Part shown: piece by piece, positions 32,711 through 42,668 of the stretch
Position numbering within the stretch: position 1 is the stretch's first letter
How the letters are laid out: every line of letters starts with the position of its first letter
Assembly: GCA_002471975.1 (NCBI GenBank)
Contig: DKQZ01000112.1
Coordinates: forward strand, 1-64,000
Direction: 5' to 3'
DNA from: Dialister sp. UBA7295
GTDB lineage: Bacteria; Bacillota; Negativicutes; Veillonellales; Dialisteraceae
DNA length: 64,000 nucleotides
Translations under genes and position numbers: made by a program
Notes under the pieces: generated by a model
The model's input: only the letters and a program-made list of their open reading frames with translations
Told to the model about the DNA's origin: nothing
Database searches by the model: none

Positions 32711-34164
32711 TTTGTACTGTAATTGGGTGCTTCTTTCGTAATATTCACATCATGAGGACGGCTTTCACGAAGACCGGCACCGGTGATCTGTATAAACTGT
32801 GCCTCCTCATTCATGGCTTTGATGGTTGCCGTGCCGCAGTAGCCCATGGCTGCCCGGAGGCCTCCCATCAGCTGGGAGAGCACATCGGAAACATGACCTT
32901 TGTAGGGAACGGCCCCTTCAATGCCTTCGGGCACCATCCTCTTTGAATTCTGCCTGAAATACCGGCCTTTGCTCCCCGCATGCATGGCGCCCAGCGATGC
33001 CATGCCGCGATAGGCTTTATATCTCTTTCCCTGGTAAATAATGGTTTCCCCGGGACTTTCTTCCGTTCCTGCGAAAAGATTTCCAATCATCACGGAAGAA
33101 GCGCCGGCTGCCAAAGCTTTCGGCACGTCACCGGCATAACGGATTCCCCCGTCGGCAATGATGGGGACTTCCGTCCCTTCCACTGCCCGGGCGCAGTCAT
33201 AAATGGCTGTAATCTGGGGCACCCCGATCCCCGTCACCACTCTGGTAGTACTGCTGGAACCGGAACCATTTCCCACTTTGATGCCGTCTGCCCCGGCTTC
33301 TATAAGGGCTTTTGCCCCGTCATAGGTGGAAACATTTCCTGCAATGATCTCCAGATGGGGGAAATCTTTCTTCAGCCTGCGAAGGGTCTCGAGGACTCCC
33401 TCGCTGTGGGCGTGAGCCGTATCAAGAATGAATACATCTGTCTTTACGTCAAGCAGGGCTTCTACCCGCTCTTCCACATCTTCGGAAATACCGATGGCTG
33501 CCGCGGCGAGAAGCCTCCTGCCCCCATCCCTTGCGGCATGAGGATACTTATTGATCTGTTCGATATCCTTCACCGTGATAAGGCCTTTCAGGTAACCTTC
33601 CTCATCCACCAGCGGCAGTTTTTCAATGCGGTGGGCCTGAAGGATTTTCCTCGCTTCTTCAAGAGTCGTATTTTCGGGAGCCGTGACCAGGTCTTTCTTT
33701 GTCATGACCTCACTGATGGGACGGAAAAGATCCGTCTCGAAACGCATATCCCGGTTCGTGATGATGCCTACCAGTTTTCCTTCTTCCGTAATGGGAATCC
33801 CGGAAATATGGTATTTGTTCATCAGTTCATCCACATCGGCCAGCGTATCCTCGGGAGACAGAAAGAGAGGTTCTGCCACCACGCCATGTTCAGCCCGTTT
33901 GACTTCCTTCACCTGGCGGGCCTGTTCATCGATGCTCATATTTTTATGAATGACGCCAAGTCCGCCTTCCCGGGCCATAGCGATAGCCATGGTACTTTCA
34001 GTAACCGTATCCATACCGGCGCTTAAAATGGGAATATTCAGCCCGATGTGTCTCGTGAGTTTTGTGGAAATATCCACATCCCGCGGAAGCACATGCGAAT
34101 AAGCAGGAACGAGCAGCACATCATCAAAGGTGAGTCCCTGCCGGCCAAATTTATCTTGTCGCAT
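32707..34164 (-). CDS. guaB: IMP dehydrogenase
   Basis: Oxidises IMP to XMP with NAD+, the committed step to guanine nucleotides. The 485-aa product has the catalytic TIM barrel interrupted by two CBS domains (about residues 90-205). The loop [15 protein letters not shown] holds the active-site Thr/nearby region where Cys is usual in GICTT-type loops of other members. [13 protein letters not shown] opens it. The start at 34164 has GGAGGTT upstream; ATG at 34176 overlaps that site. It heads an operon with four envelope genes, an unusual neighbourhood. Confidence 0.94.
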   Translation of the reverse strand: MRQDKFGRQGLTFDDVLLVPAYSHVLPRDVDISTKLTRHIGLNIPILSAGMDTVTESTMAIAMAREGGLGVIHKNMSIDEQARQVKEVKRAEHGVVAEPLFLSPEDTLADVDELMNKYHISGIPITEEGKLVGIITNRDMRFETDLFRPISEVMTKKDLVTAPENTTLEEARKILQAHRIEKLPLVDEEGYLKGLITVKDIEQINKYPHAARDGGRRLLAAAAIGISEDVEERVEALLDVKTDVFILDTAHAHSEGVLETLRRLKKDFPHLEIIAGNVSTYDGAKALIEAGADGIKVGNGSGSSSTTRVVTGIGVPQITAIYDCARAVEGTEVPIIADGGIRYAGDVPKALAAGASSVMIGNLFAGTEESPGETIIYQGKRYKAYRGMASLGAMHAGSKGRYFRQNSKRMVPEGIEGAVPYKGHVSDVLSQLMGGLRAAMGYCGTATIKAMNEEAQFIQITGAGLRESRPHDVNITKEAPNYSTK

Positions 34165-34295
34165 GGCAACCTCCATTTCTGTAAATTATGAAATCTATAG
34201 ACTATGGAAATAAGAACCTGTCAATTTATTTATTATAGCATACCTTTTGCAGTTTGACTCCTGCAAATATGGAAAAGGAACGGAATGAAGAGGCA

Positions 34296-34379
34296 GCGGT
34301 TAGCTCTCAGCCGTCAGCAGGCAGCCATTAGCCATTAGCCGTTAGCCGTTAGCCGTTAGCCATTACCTATCAGCCATTT
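34296..34379. repeat. Heptad tandem repeat, 12 units (GCCATTA/GCCGTTA type)
   Basis: Units from GCGGTTA through GCTCTCA, GCCGTCA, GCAGGCA, GCCATTA x2, GCCGTTA x3, GCCATTA, CCTATCA to GCCATTT. It occupies the 3' side of recG, 32 bp from its stop; no hairpin terminator was seen there. Confidence 0.9.
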
Positions 34380-34411
34380 GTTGCGCTGCGCTGAATGTCC
34401 GGGTCCGGCTT

Positions 34412-36472
34412 TCAATAAACCCCTTCCGGCGGGTCTTCGTCATAAATTTTCTTATAAAAACTGCCATTGAAACGATGGGCGAGATCCCGGCTGAAGTCGA
34501 AATGGGCGTCTACCGCCTTCTTTGCTTCTTTTCTTGCCACTTCGAGGAGGGGCAGGTCTTTCACGATATTGGCCGCTTTGAGGTCCGGCATGCCATGCTG
34601 ATGGTAGCCGAAAAATTCACCACTTCCCCGGAGGAGCAGATCTTTTTCGGAGAGCAGGAAGCCATCCTGGATTTCGCACATGAGCTTCATGCGGATCTGG
34701 GTGATTTCATTTCGATTATTTGTATATAAAATGCAATAGGACTGGGCACTCCCGCGGCCTACCCGCCCCCGGAGCTGATGAAGCTGGGAAAGGCCGAACC
34801 GGTCCGCCCCGTAGACGAACATAATTGTCGCATTGGGTACATTGACGCCAACTTCGATGACGGAAGTGGCTGCGAGGAGATTGATTTTTCCGTCATGGAA
34901 ATCATTCATCACCTGGTCCTTTTCCGCATTTTTCATACGGCCATGGACGAGGCCCACCTGAAACATGGGAAATACCTGATCTTTGAGCTGTTCATAGACT
35001 GCTACAGCCGAGGCCAGGTCCTGTTTTTCACTTTTTTCGACAAGAGGACAGACCACATAGACCTGATGGCCTGCCGTCATTTCACGGCCCATGAAATTGA
35101 AAACCCGCCGGAGCATGGTATTTCCTATGGCATAGGTCTTTACGGGATGACGGCCCGGCGGCATGCCCCGAATGGAAGACACGTCGAGATCGCCATAAAT
35201 GGAAAGGGCCATGGTCCGGGGAATCGGGGTTGCCGTCATGACAAGGATATGAGGCGAGCCCCCTTTTGTTTCCAGGGCTTTTCTCTGCTTCACGCCAAAC
35301 CGGTGCTGTTCATCGGTGATGACAAGTCCCAGATGGGCAAAAACCACATCTTCTTCAATGAGGGCATGGGTACCGATGAGGACGTCGATGGACCCGTCCT
35401 TCAACCCCTGAAGGATTTCATTTCTTTCCGATTTCTTCGTTTCTCCCGAGAGGTAGGCCACATGGATGGGCAGATTCCTGTAGAAATCCTGAAAAGTCTG
35501 GTAATGCTGGCCCGCCAAGACTTCTGTCGGCGCCATGAGGGCTCCCTGGTAACCGTTTTCCACAATTTTTGCCAGGGCCAGGGCTGCCACGGCCGTTTTC
35601 CCGCTCCCCACGTCTCCCTGGATAAGACGCTGCATGGGGATGAGCCCTTCCATATCATCTTCAATATCCGAAAAAGCCTGTTGCTGCCCCGGGGTCAAAG
35701 TGAAGGGGAAATTCTTCAGCACTGCCTTTACCAGCTTCCCCGAGGGAGCGCACTTGATGGAAAGCACGTCTTTTTCCCGTTTTTTCCGAAGGAGAAGGAT
35801 GCCTCCCTGCATGAAGAAAAGTTCTTCAAAGGCGATGCGCCGACGGGCCTCTTTCTGTTCCTCCCAGTCTTTCGGATTGTGCATGCCCCGGATGGCATCG
35901 AGCCTTCCCATGAGGTGCTGGGAGCGGATGGTTTCGGCAGGCATATTTTCCTCCATCCCCTCCACATGGTCCAGGGCAAAGGAAATCATCCGCCGCATCT
36001 GGGCGATGCGCACCCCTTCGGTCAGGGGATAAACGGGCACCAGTTTTCGGAAAGTCAGGAGTTCTTCAGGCGAAACCGTTTCCACTTCCGCATTGGAAAT
36101 CTGAAGTTTCCCGTAATTGTAATCGATTTTCCCATAAGCAAGGACGTGGGTCTCCAGGCGGAATTCCTCTTCCTTCCAGGGCTGATTGAAATAGACAAGC
36201 ATCACCGTGCCGGTGCCGTCGGAAATGAGCACGTTCAGGATGGTCATCTGCCGACGGGGCGTGATTTTCTTCATATCCAGCACTTCGCCGTACACCACGG
36301 ATTCCTCCTCCGGCACCAGATCTTCCATCTTCGTGATTTTCGTCCAGTCCTGATAGCGGCGGGGATAGAAGGAAAGCAGATCCTCTACGGTATGGATGTC
36401 CAGGCGGGCCAGCTTTTCCTTCATCTTCGGGCCCACCCCTTTGACATATTGAACGGAATCTGTTAATCTCAT
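34412..36472 (-). CDS. recG: ATP-dependent DNA helicase RecG
   Basis: Remodels stalled forks and Holliday junctions. The 686-aa product has the N-terminal wedge (OB fold around VYGEVLDMKKITPRRQ), helicase motif I QGDVGSGKTAVAALA (about 288), the DEQH box ITDEQHRFG (about 385), TATPIPRT and motif VI QLHQLRGRVGRG. Length is standard. AAAGGA precedes the ATG. It is monocistronic on the minus strand, divergent from rpmB. Confidence 0.96.
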   Translation of the reverse strand: MRLTDSVQYVKGVGPKMKEKLARLDIHTVEDLLSFYPRRYQDWTKITKMEDLVPEEESVVYGEVLDMKKITPRRQMTILNVLISDGTGTVMLVYFNQPWKEEEFRLETHVLAYGKIDYNYGKLQISNAEVETVSPEELLTFRKLVPVYPLTEGVRIAQMRRMISFALDHVEGMEENMPAETIRSQHLMGRLDAIRGMHNPKDWEEQKEARRRIAFEELFFMQGGILLLRKKREKDVLSIKCAPSGKLVKAVLKNFPFTLTPGQQQAFSDIEDDMEGLIPMQRLIQGDVGSGKTAVAALALAKIVENGYQGALMAPTEVLAGQHYQTFQDFYRNLPIHVAYLSGETKKSERNEILQGLKDGSIDVLIGTHALIEEDVVFAHLGLVITDEQHRFGVKQRKALETKGGSPHILVMTATPIPRTMALSIYGDLDVSSIRGMPPGRHPVKTYAIGNTMLRRVFNFMGREMTAGHQVYVVCPLVEKSEKQDLASAVAVYEQLKDQVFPMFQVGLVHGRMKNAEKDQVMNDFHDGKINLLAATSVIEVGVNVPNATIMFVYGADRFGLSQLHQLRGRVGRGSAQSYCILYTNNRNEITQIRMKLMCEIQDGFLLSEKDLLLRGSGEFFGYHQHGMPDLKAANIVKDLPLLEVARKEAKKAVDAHFDFSRDLAHRFNGSFYKKIYDEDPPEGVY

Positions 36473-36582
36473 AGGAAATCCTTTCTACAGGAATCCTTTC
36501 CGGCAGGGGGAAAGAGAAAAATTTCATTAAAGGCAATATTTCATTTTTATTATAATTCTTGAAAAACTGTTCCGTAAAGCAC

Positions 36583-36611
36583 TTGCTTAAAAAAATGAAT
36601 TGTGATATATT
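36583..36611 (+). promoter_or_regulatory. Promoter of rpmB
   Basis: TTGCTT, 17-bp spacer and TATATT, 41 bp before the start. Confidence 0.8.
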
Positions 36612-36651
36612 ATGAATGTTGCAATTACGGAAGTGCAAGGAGGTGTAGCAC

Positions 36652-36843
36652 ATGGCTAACTATTGTGAAATCTGCGGCAAAGGTACCGCAACGGGATTCA
36701 ACGTATCCCATTCCCATCTGAAAACTAAGAGAACCTGGAAGCCGAACATCCAGAGAGTTCGCGTTCTGGTAGACGGACAGGTCAAGAGAATGAATGTCTG
36801 CACTCGTTGCCTTCGTTCTCATAAAGTTAACAGAGACATCTAA
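36652..36843 (+). CDS. rpmB: 50S ribosomal protein L28
   Basis: A 63-aa large-subunit protein. [20 protein letters not shown] is the family start. The zinc-binding form is seen: Cys5 and Cys8 plus the pair in CTRC near residue 52. AAGGAGG lies nine bases upstream. It has its own promoter and a strong terminator. Confidence 0.97.
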   Translation: MANYCEICGKGTATGFNVSHSHLKTKRTWKPNIQRVRVLVDGQVKRMNVCTRCLRSHKVNRDI

Positions 36844-36848
36844 TTCAG

Positions 36849-36876
36849 AAAAAGACCGCTTCTGCGGTCTTTTTTT
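36849..36876 (+). terminator. Terminator of rpmB
   Basis: AAAAGACCGC-TTCT-GCGGTCTTTTTTT. Confidence 0.93.
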
Positions 36877-37030
36877 GTACCTCTTTTATTTCATTCTTCC
36901 CGTCCCCCAGGGAGCCCGCGGCAAAGCCGCGGGCCGGGCAAGGGCCTGGAATCTGATATTTCCTTCCCGTAGATTTTGTAACCCTGTTTAATATATAGGA
37001 TCATTTTTCTGCCCTGTCAGCCGGGTTCTT
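36877..37030. other. Intergenic, isolated GC hairpin
   Basis: A perfect 9-bp stem GCCCGCGGC-AAA-GCCGCGGGC at 36914-36934 lacks a T tract, so it is not a standard terminator. Nothing else was seen. Confidence 0.6.
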
Positions 37031-37103
37031 ATAAAATGGCGGGCCTTCTTTCTGCTGCCCGCCGCCTTCACTTGCCACTTACCACCAATCACTTATCACT
37101 TTT
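37031..37103 (-). repeat. Heptad array plus hairpin (CACTTAC type)
   Basis: GGCGGGC...GCCCGCC hairpin, then CACTTGC, CACTTAC, CACCAAT, CACTTAT, CACTTTT. On the minus strand the order is heptads, GTGAAGGCGGCGGGC, hairpin, T tract. Confidence 0.85.
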
Positions 37104-37148
37104 AGAAATACCGGCCGGGAATTACAAACAACCCGCCACGGGCAAATT

Positions 37149-37183
37149 AAAAGATGGACACCCGAAGGTATCCATCTTTTTGA
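37149..37183. terminator. Terminator hairpin, bidirectional
   Basis: AAAAGATGGA-CACC pairs with GGTATCCATCTTTTT. It is the likely end of the 37.3-38.8 kb gene; 37184-37319 shows no gene. Confidence 0.75.
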
Positions 37184-37319
37184 TTACATTCTTCTTCCCC
37201 TCACCCAGGGATGGTTGGCTCTCCTGTGACGGATCCTGCGCCTCCCCCAGGGGGAAATGACTCTTCTCTCTACGCCGCCGATCGCTTCTTTGTGCAGTCC
37301 GGATACATCGGCTTTCGGC

Positions 37320-38762
37320 TTATTCGCCTTTAGTTTCTCCGTCAGTGGGAGCAGGAGTTTCTTCAGTTTCTGCAGGAACTTCAACGGGAGCACTCTCCTT
37401 CTTGGCTGCTTCGGCTTCAGCCTGTTTCTGCGCAGCCCGTTCTTCGATTTTTGCCTTGTATTCTTTGGCCGTGGAAAGAATGCTTTCCTTTGCCTGGTTG
37501 GCAGCATTGGTGGCAGCTTCTTTATATTTATTGGCTGCTTCCTGGGCAGCTTCGGAGTATTCCTTTGCTTTGGCCTGGGCGAGATCAGCCTGTTCCTTTG
37601 CCTGGGCCTGCAATTTATTGGCTTTGATCTTTGCTTCCTGCATCTGGACTCTGGCCTGGGCTTTCATCTTTTCCGATTTCAGCTTCATCTGCTGGGACTG
37701 TACTTCGGACTGATGCTTCATTTCGTCGCCCTTTTTCTGGAGTTCATCCATCTGGCCTTTGGCCTGGGCTCTCATTTCATCAGCCTTCTTCATGGCATCC
37801 TTGCGGAATTCTCTCGATTTTACGCGGGCGATGGCCTGGATGTCTTTGGCTGTCTTTTCAGCCGTTTCCTGGGCAATTTCCGTAGCGCCAAGGGCCGTGT
37901 ATTTTGCCTTGTCGATCTGTTCATCGGTGACGCCGGCCTTTTTCAGGGCTTCGATGAATTTATTTCCAAGAATGCCTGCCTGTTCGGTAAGCTGGTCAGC
38001 CAGTTTTTCAACAGCGGCATGAGCCTTTTCCGGATACACGTCATCCCAGTTTTTCTTGAGTTCTTTGGTGAAATCTTTCTTTTCATCCCCCAGAGGCTCA
38101 TCTTTCTTCGGATTGTCAGCCAGTTCTTCTTCTGCCTTCTGACCTTCCGCCTGGCCTTCTTCAAAGACGGCGCGGTAAGGTTTCGTATCATCCGGCATAC
38201 CGTCCTTGATCCAGCGCTGTGCCGCTTTGCCCAGGCCGTAGGTGACGGAAATGCCGATCGGAATCTGCATGATGGAAAGTGGAATCAGTGTAGCCAGGGT
38301 GGAGCCTACAACCGTCGCGCCCAGGGAACCGATGAAGGAAAGGACGGCCTTCTGGTTCAGTTCCACGCCATAAACGGTGCCAATTTTATGAATCATGTAT
38401 ACTTCATTGGCTACAAGAGCTACCGTTCCCAAAAGGGGTGCGGCTACAATGACTCCTGCGCGGCCCGCAGCCCAGCGGATGAGATTTTCTGCTTCCTTAT
38501 CCCGGTCGTCAATGATATTGATTTCCATATCTGCTTCCGGGGCATCCACATGCTGGTCCGTCTCCTCTTCTGCAGGAACTTCTTTAGCCGGAACCTCTGC
38601 CGGCGGTTTGGGTTCTTCTTTTTCAACCGGCATAGCTTCCTGTTTTTCAGCCGGCGGCATGGGTTCTGCCTTTTCTACCGGCGGCTGGGCTTCTGCCTTT
38701 ACTTCGGGGGATGCTTCCGGATGAACAACCGGAGCCTTTTCCATTTCATTTTCTTCGCTCAT
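37320..38762 (-). CDS. DUF697-like membrane protein with long Ala/Lys/Gln coiled coil
   Basis: A 480-aa protein in three parts. Residues 1-85 are Pro/Glu/Ala-rich and disordered. Residues 90-175 hold hydrophobic segments (AGRAGVIVAAPLLGTVALVA; VLSFIGSLGATVVGSTLATL; IPLSIMQIPIGISVTYG) arranged like the DUF697/YcjF membrane domain. The rest is a long Ala/Lys/Gln/Glu coiled coil (for example MKAQARVQMQEAKIKANK). No GTPase domain is attached, although DUF697 often follows one. A role in stress or envelope organisation is only a guess. GGAGG precedes the ATG, and a TATAAT lies near 38822-38827 on the minus strand. Confidence 0.7.
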   Translation of the reverse strand: MSEENEMEKAPVVHPEASPEVKAEAQPPVEKAEPMPPAEKQEAMPVEKEEPKPPAEVPAKEVPAEEETDQHVDAPEADMEINIIDDRDKEAENLIRWAAGRAGVIVAAPLLGTVALVANEVYMIHKIGTVYGVELNQKAVLSFIGSLGATVVGSTLATLIPLSIMQIPIGISVTYGLGKAAQRWIKDGMPDDTKPYRAVFEEGQAEGQKAEEELADNPKKDEPLGDEKKDFTKELKKNWDDVYPEKAHAAVEKLADQLTEQAGILGNKFIEALKKAGVTDEQIDKAKYTALGATEIAQETAEKTAKDIQAIARVKSREFRKDAMKKADEMRAQAKGQMDELQKKGDEMKHQSEVQSQQMKLKSEKMKAQARVQMQEAKIKANKLQAQAKEQADLAQAKAKEYSEAAQEAANKYKEAATNAANQAKESILSTAKEYKAKIEERAAQKQAEAEAAKKESAPVEVPAETEETPAPTDGETKGE

Positions 38763-38974
38763 AGAAACCTCCTCACCCGGGTCATCCCGGATTGTAAATG
38801 CCAGATACTATACTTAGTTATATTATACCTAAAAATCATTAAATATACCATATCTAATTATGCAAAGTGAAATACCGGGAGGATTCCTGCGAAAAAAATG
38901 TATCGAAGCCGGGATTTCAGAAACTATCAGACTTCTTCAAATTCCTCGATGAAAAAACTCTCCCGTTGAATGAC

Positions 38975-39014
38975 AAAAAGCAGGTCCATGGCCTGCCATG
39001 GTTCCTGCTTTTTT
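38975..39014 (-). terminator. Terminator of the SDR gene
   Basis: AAAAAGCAGG pairs with CCTGCTTTTTT, with CCATGGCCTGCCATGG as an inner stem. Confidence 0.8.
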
Positions 39015-39016
39015 GA

Positions 39017-39742
39017 TTACCAGTCTGTGAGCCCCCCGTCCACGGGCACAATGGCTCCGGTGATGAAGGATGCTTTTTCAGATAAAAGAAATGCAATGAC
39101 TTCCCCCACTTCGGCGGCTTTACCGATCCGGTCCAGGGGATACCATTCCCTCATTTCTTCTTTATTTCCCCCATATTCTTTAAGCTGCCTGTCAAGAAGA
39201 GGCGTATCGATATCACCGGGAGAGACCACGTTGGCCCGGATGCCGTCTACTGCCATTTCCAGGGCAAGAGACCGGATGAATGACGTCAAAGCCCCTTTCG
39301 TGGCCCCATAGAGACTGCATTGTACATTTCCCCGCATGGCCGCATCGGAAGCGACGGCTACGATGCTTCCCTTTGCGCTCCGAAGGAAGGGAATGGCCTC
39401 GCGGGTGAGCTTCATGGCGCCAAAGACGTTGGTCTCAAAAAGTTTCTGTATTTCCTCATCGGTTGTATTTTCCAGAAGGCCTTCCGTATAGATTCCTGCC
39501 GAAAGGACAAGGCCTTTTATATTTCCTATGGAAGACGCCGCTTTGACTGCCCTTTCGCAGTCTTCTTTCTTTGTCACGTCACAGGGAATGTAAAGGCTTC
39601 CCGGCACTTTGTCCTGTGCCGCCTTTCCCCGTTCTTCATTTCTGCCCAGGAGGATGGGCCGGATGCCTTCCCCGGCGAGGATTTCCGCCGCGGCAAGACC
39701 TATGCCGGAAGTGCCCCCGGAAATAATGACCGTCTGAATCAT
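39017..39742 (-). CDS. Short-chain dehydrogenase/reductase (FabG-like)
   Basis: An NAD(P)-dependent oxidoreductase of 241 aa. The cofactor motif is SGGTSGIG (about 9-16), LSAGIY stands for the NNAG region, and catalytic Ser, Tyr and Lys are visible around VASDAAM and SLYGATKG. GRNEERGK after beta-2 suggests NADP(H). The substrate is unknown. AAGGAGG precedes the ATG. It lies 9 bp after the polysaccharide deacetylase gene, so they may share a transcript. Confidence 0.88.
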   Translation of the reverse strand: MIQTVIISGGTSGIGLAAAEILAGEGIRPILLGRNEERGKAAQDKVPGSLYIPCDVTKKEDCERAVKAASSIGNIKGLVLSAGIYTEGLLENTTDEEIQKLFETNVFGAMKLTREAIPFLRSAKGSIVAVASDAAMRGNVQCSLYGATKGALTSFIRSLALEMAVDGIRANVVSPGDIDTPLLDRQLKEYGGNKEEMREWYPLDRIGKAAEVGEVIAFLLSEKASFITGAIVPVDGGLTDW

Positions 39743-39751
39743 GGATCCTCC

Positions 39752-41182
39752 TTACTTTGTCAGGGACGAAAGGTAGACAAACTGGATGCCTTCGGCTTTG
39801 AGCTTTGGCACCATCTGACGGAATGCTTCCGCCGTCTTTGGCCGGCAGTGACCGATAATCACATAGGTGCCATACTTTTCGGCCCGGTTTGCCCCTTCGC
39901 GGATCATATTGGAAATATAGGTCACGTCGGCTTCATTATCCACAAAAAGATCATTTCTCGCATAACGGACTCCGTAAGCTGCCGCTGCCGCATCGGCGAC
40001 GGTGGTGGAATTGGTCCGGCTGTCGAAGAAGAACATATTTCTATGATGAAGTTCATTCATCACCACATCCATGGTGGGCCGGTCAATGGTGGCTTTCGAG
40101 CCCTGATGATTGTTCATGCCGATGGCTTCCGGGATCTGGGAGAAGGAGCTCTTCAGCATGGCCCGCATTTCCGTAGTACTCATGGAAGTCAGGATGACTT
40201 TCGGTTCCATGCCCACGCCGGAAACCGATTCCATGGGCTGATGGATAATGACGGGAAGGCCATGGGCCGCCCAGGAAGAAGCAGCTTCCCTCGTATGGAC
40301 CTGGTTTGGCATGACGGCAAGGGTCAAAGGAATGCCCATATTTTCATAGACATGCTGGGAATCCAGGTCCCGTCCCGCATCATCGATGACGATGGCCAGG
40401 CGCCCGGACACCTTTGCCGGCTGATTGACTTTTGGAGCAGCTGCAGGCACTGTCTTTGGTTTCGGCTTATTGACAGTGACTGTGGATTTCCCTTCATTGG
40501 AAGAAGATTTCACCGTCGTCTTCGGAACACTCTTCACAGGAGACGGTTTGGAGAGGGTGGCTTTCATAACTGTCGATTTTTCTTCTTCCGGAGCCGGTTT
40601 ATTGATGGTAACCGTCGATTTGTTTTCCGTCAGAGTTTCTTTCGTGGAAACAGATGGGGCCACTATTTCCTGCTTCTCCTCCGGAGCGGGAGCCGGTTTC
40701 CCTGTGACTTTGGAAATGACGCTGGAAATACTGAAAGAGGATTCTTTCGGTTCCTCTTTCTGCGTTTCAGCCGGGGCTTTGGGAGCCGAAGTTTCAACGG
40801 ACTCAGCCGTTTCAGCGGATTTCGAAGCCACTTTCGTCTCCGTCCGGTCCTGTTTCTTAGAGGAGAGTTTCTTATCTTCCCCGTTCACTTTGACCGTGAC
40901 TACTTTGTCGATGGCAGCCTTGATTTTTTCCTTCACGCTTTCCGGGGTGCCCGTATCTTCTTTCGGCACCAGTCCCTGCATTTCCTTGTCGTTGAAAATA
41001 TGATGGATGGTCGTCACATTCTGCGCCACTTCAGCCGTAGGCCTGTTCGTCATACGGTCCGTTACATAAGCGGAAGCAAAAATCAGGAATAAAAAGAAAA
41101 AAGCAACCAGGAAGGGATGCCCGCCGCTCTTTCTCCTGCGGGGCCTCCTGGTCCGCGTCGTCGTTTTTCTTCGAACTGCCAT
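39752..41182 (-). CDS. Divergent polysaccharide deacetylase family protein (YibQ-like), membrane-anchored
   Basis: A 476-aa protein. A basic N-terminus (TTTRTRRPRRRKSGG) precedes one membrane segment (PFLVAFFFLFLIFASAYV). Residues 70-260 are a low-complexity linker with repeats of KSTVTINKPAPEEE type. The C-terminal 210 residues are the divergent polysaccharide deacetylase (DUF610) domain: GRLAIVIDDAGRDLDS, VMPNQ, NNHQGSKATID, FFFDSRTN and VIIGHCRPKTAEA. The domain would act in the periplasm on a glycan; family activity is poorly defined. The start at 41182 has GAGGAG upstream. A long linker suggests reach across peptidoglycan. Confidence 0.85.
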   Translation of the reverse strand: MAVRRKTTTRTRRPRRRKSGGHPFLVAFFFLFLIFASAYVTDRMTNRPTAEVAQNVTTIHHIFNDKEMQGLVPKEDTGTPESVKEKIKAAIDKVVTVKVNGEDKKLSSKKQDRTETKVASKSAETAESVETSAPKAPAETQKEEPKESSFSISSVISKVTGKPAPAPEEKQEIVAPSVSTKETLTENKSTVTINKPAPEEEKSTVMKATLSKPSPVKSVPKTTVKSSSNEGKSTVTVNKPKPKTVPAAAPKVNQPAKVSGRLAIVIDDAGRDLDSQHVYENMGIPLTLAVMPNQVHTREAASSWAAHGLPVIIHQPMESVSGVGMEPKVILTSMSTTEMRAMLKSSFSQIPEAIGMNNHQGSKATIDRPTMDVVMNELHHRNMFFFDSRTNSTTVADAAAAAYGVRYARNDLFVDNEADVTYISNMIREGANRAEKYGTYVIIGHCRPKTAEAFRQMVPKLKAEGIQFVYLSSLTK

Positions 41183-41278
41183 AATAACTCCTCGATTCAG
41201 AATCAATTTTCTGCAACAATTATAACATATCATCGCGGCATTTGGATTTTGAATAAATAAGGGCATATGTTTAAATGA

Positions 41279-41498
41279 AGTGATCAGTTATCAGTTCGCA
41301 GTTATCAGAAGTGGTATAGCCATCGGCCAAGGTAAAAGGCTGATAGCTAATGGGTAATAGCTGATAACCTTCAGTGCTGCCAGGGGAGAGAAATTTCAAT
41401 CAATCAGACTGATCACCACCAGGATTGGCCGGTTGACTCTGCCGATTCGTCGCTCGCCTGTGTACAATGCAACTATTAACTGATAACTGATAACTATT
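41279..41498. repeat. Two heptad arms 160 bp apart
   Basis: Left arm AGTGATC, AGTTATC, AGTTCGC, AGTTATC (41279-41306) and right arm AACTATT, AACTGAT, AACTGAT, AACTATT (41471-41498), reverse complements. The DNA between has GGTAATAGCTGATAAC-like fragments but no hairpin of the usual kind. A TATAAT for the next gene begins about 15 bp beyond the right arm. No gene lies in 41183-41570. Confidence 0.8.
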
Positions 41499-41570
41499 AA
41501 CTTTTTGATGATATAATATATATGATAAAAAATACGAAGAAATATTTTTAAACGAAAAGAGGTCATTCCC

Positions 41571-42515
41571 ATGAAACTGGTCGTGGTCAACAAATTATCC
41601 GATGAAAAAATTGCTGCCCTGAAAGAAGCGGTTCCGGGGTCCATTGTCGAAGCTTACAAGTCACCGAAAGAAGCCCTTCCCCATGTATCCGATGCGGACG
41701 CTTTGGCTCTCTGGGGATTCCAGAATGTGGAGCCCTTCCTCCAGGCGGGGCCGAATATCCGCTGGGTCCACTCCCTTTCTGACGGCGTGGAAAAGCTCCT
41801 CACCCCATCCATGATGGAGCGGCCCATCATCCTCACCAATTCCCACGGAGTCCATGACCGCTCCGTTTCCGAACACACCCTGGCGCTCCTCCTCGCCTGG
41901 TATCGCAGGATTCCCGATGCGGTCCGCCATCAGGGCGCCCATGAATGGATCCGGCCGAAGGGTATTTCCCTCTTCGGGAAGACCATCCTCATTGTCGGTT
42001 TTGGCGGAATCGGACGGGCCATCGCCCAGCGGGCCAAAGTCTTTGAGACAAGGATCCTGGCGGTGAAGAAACATCTCTCTGATGAAATGTTTGCAGACCA
42101 TGTCTACACCCAGGAAGAAATCATGAACGTCCTGCCCAAGGCAGATATCATCATTGCCGCCCTTCCGTCCACACCGGAAACGGAGAATTTCTTTGATGCG
42201 GAAAAGTTCAAGGCCATGAAGAAATCGGCTCTTTTCATCAATATCGCCCGGGCCTCCGTGGTCGATGAATCGGCCCTCATTGAAGCTCTTCAGAATGGTA
42301 CCATTGCAGGAGCCTGCATGGACGTCTTCTCCAAAGAACCCCTCCCTGCCGACCATCCCTTCTGGTCCATGGAAAACGTCATCATGACTCCCCACATTGC
42401 CTCCATGATTCCCGACTTCTGGGACAAGCTGACAAAACTCCTGGAAACAAACTACGTCTCCTTCGCCCGGGGCGAAGGGCTGCTGAATGAGATCGATAAG
42501 AAGAAAGGGTATTGA
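41571..42515 (+). CDS. D-isomer-specific 2-hydroxyacid dehydrogenase
   Basis: A 314-aa NAD(P)-dependent reductase of 2-keto acids. The Rossmann motif is GFGGIGRAIAQ (about 143), and the catalytic set is Arg in INIARASVVDE (about 225), Glu in FSKEPLPADHPFW and His in MTPHIAS. It resembles GhrA/SerA-type enzymes without a regulatory C-terminus. GAGGTC precedes the ATG, and a TATAAT lies at about 41514. The substrate is not evident. Confidence 0.9.
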   Translation: MKLVVVNKLSDEKIAALKEAVPGSIVEAYKSPKEALPHVSDADALALWGFQNVEPFLQAGPNIRWVHSLSDGVEKLLTPSMMERPIILTNSHGVHDRSVSEHTLALLLAWYRRIPDAVRHQGAHEWIRPKGISLFGKTILIVGFGGIGRAIAQRAKVFETRILAVKKHLSDEMFADHVYTQEEIMNVLPKADIIIAALPSTPETENFFDAEKFKAMKKSALFINIARASVVDESALIEALQNGTIAGACMDVFSKEPLPADHPFWSMENVIMTPHIASMIPDFWDKLTKLLETNYVSFARGEGLLNEIDKKKGY

Positions 42516-42559
42516 GTTTATCAATCCGCATCTTCCGATTCCATTCATATTTCCTGTTC

Positions 42560-42601
42560 GTGGACCGTGGTCCGTGGTCCGTGGTCCGTGGTCCGTGAAG
42601 G
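42560..42601 (+). repeat. Heptad array GTGGTCC ending in GTGAAGG
   Basis: GTGGACC, GTGGTCC x4, GTGAAGG, placed 45 bp after the 2-hydroxyacid dehydrogenase stop. It pairs with the reverse-complement array at 42776-42803. Confidence 0.9.
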
Positions 42602-42668
42602 ATATCCAACCCTGCGGACCTTCTTATATAGAATTTTATAAGATAGTATCCCCATAATTGAGGCAAGT

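Noticed and set aside
34778..36466. 562-codon open frame antisense to recG
   Set aside because: No ribosome site or family match; it mirrors recG codon use. Similar long antisense frames at 23996-25456 (RND pump) and 39320-41092 (deacetylase) were rejected for the same reason.
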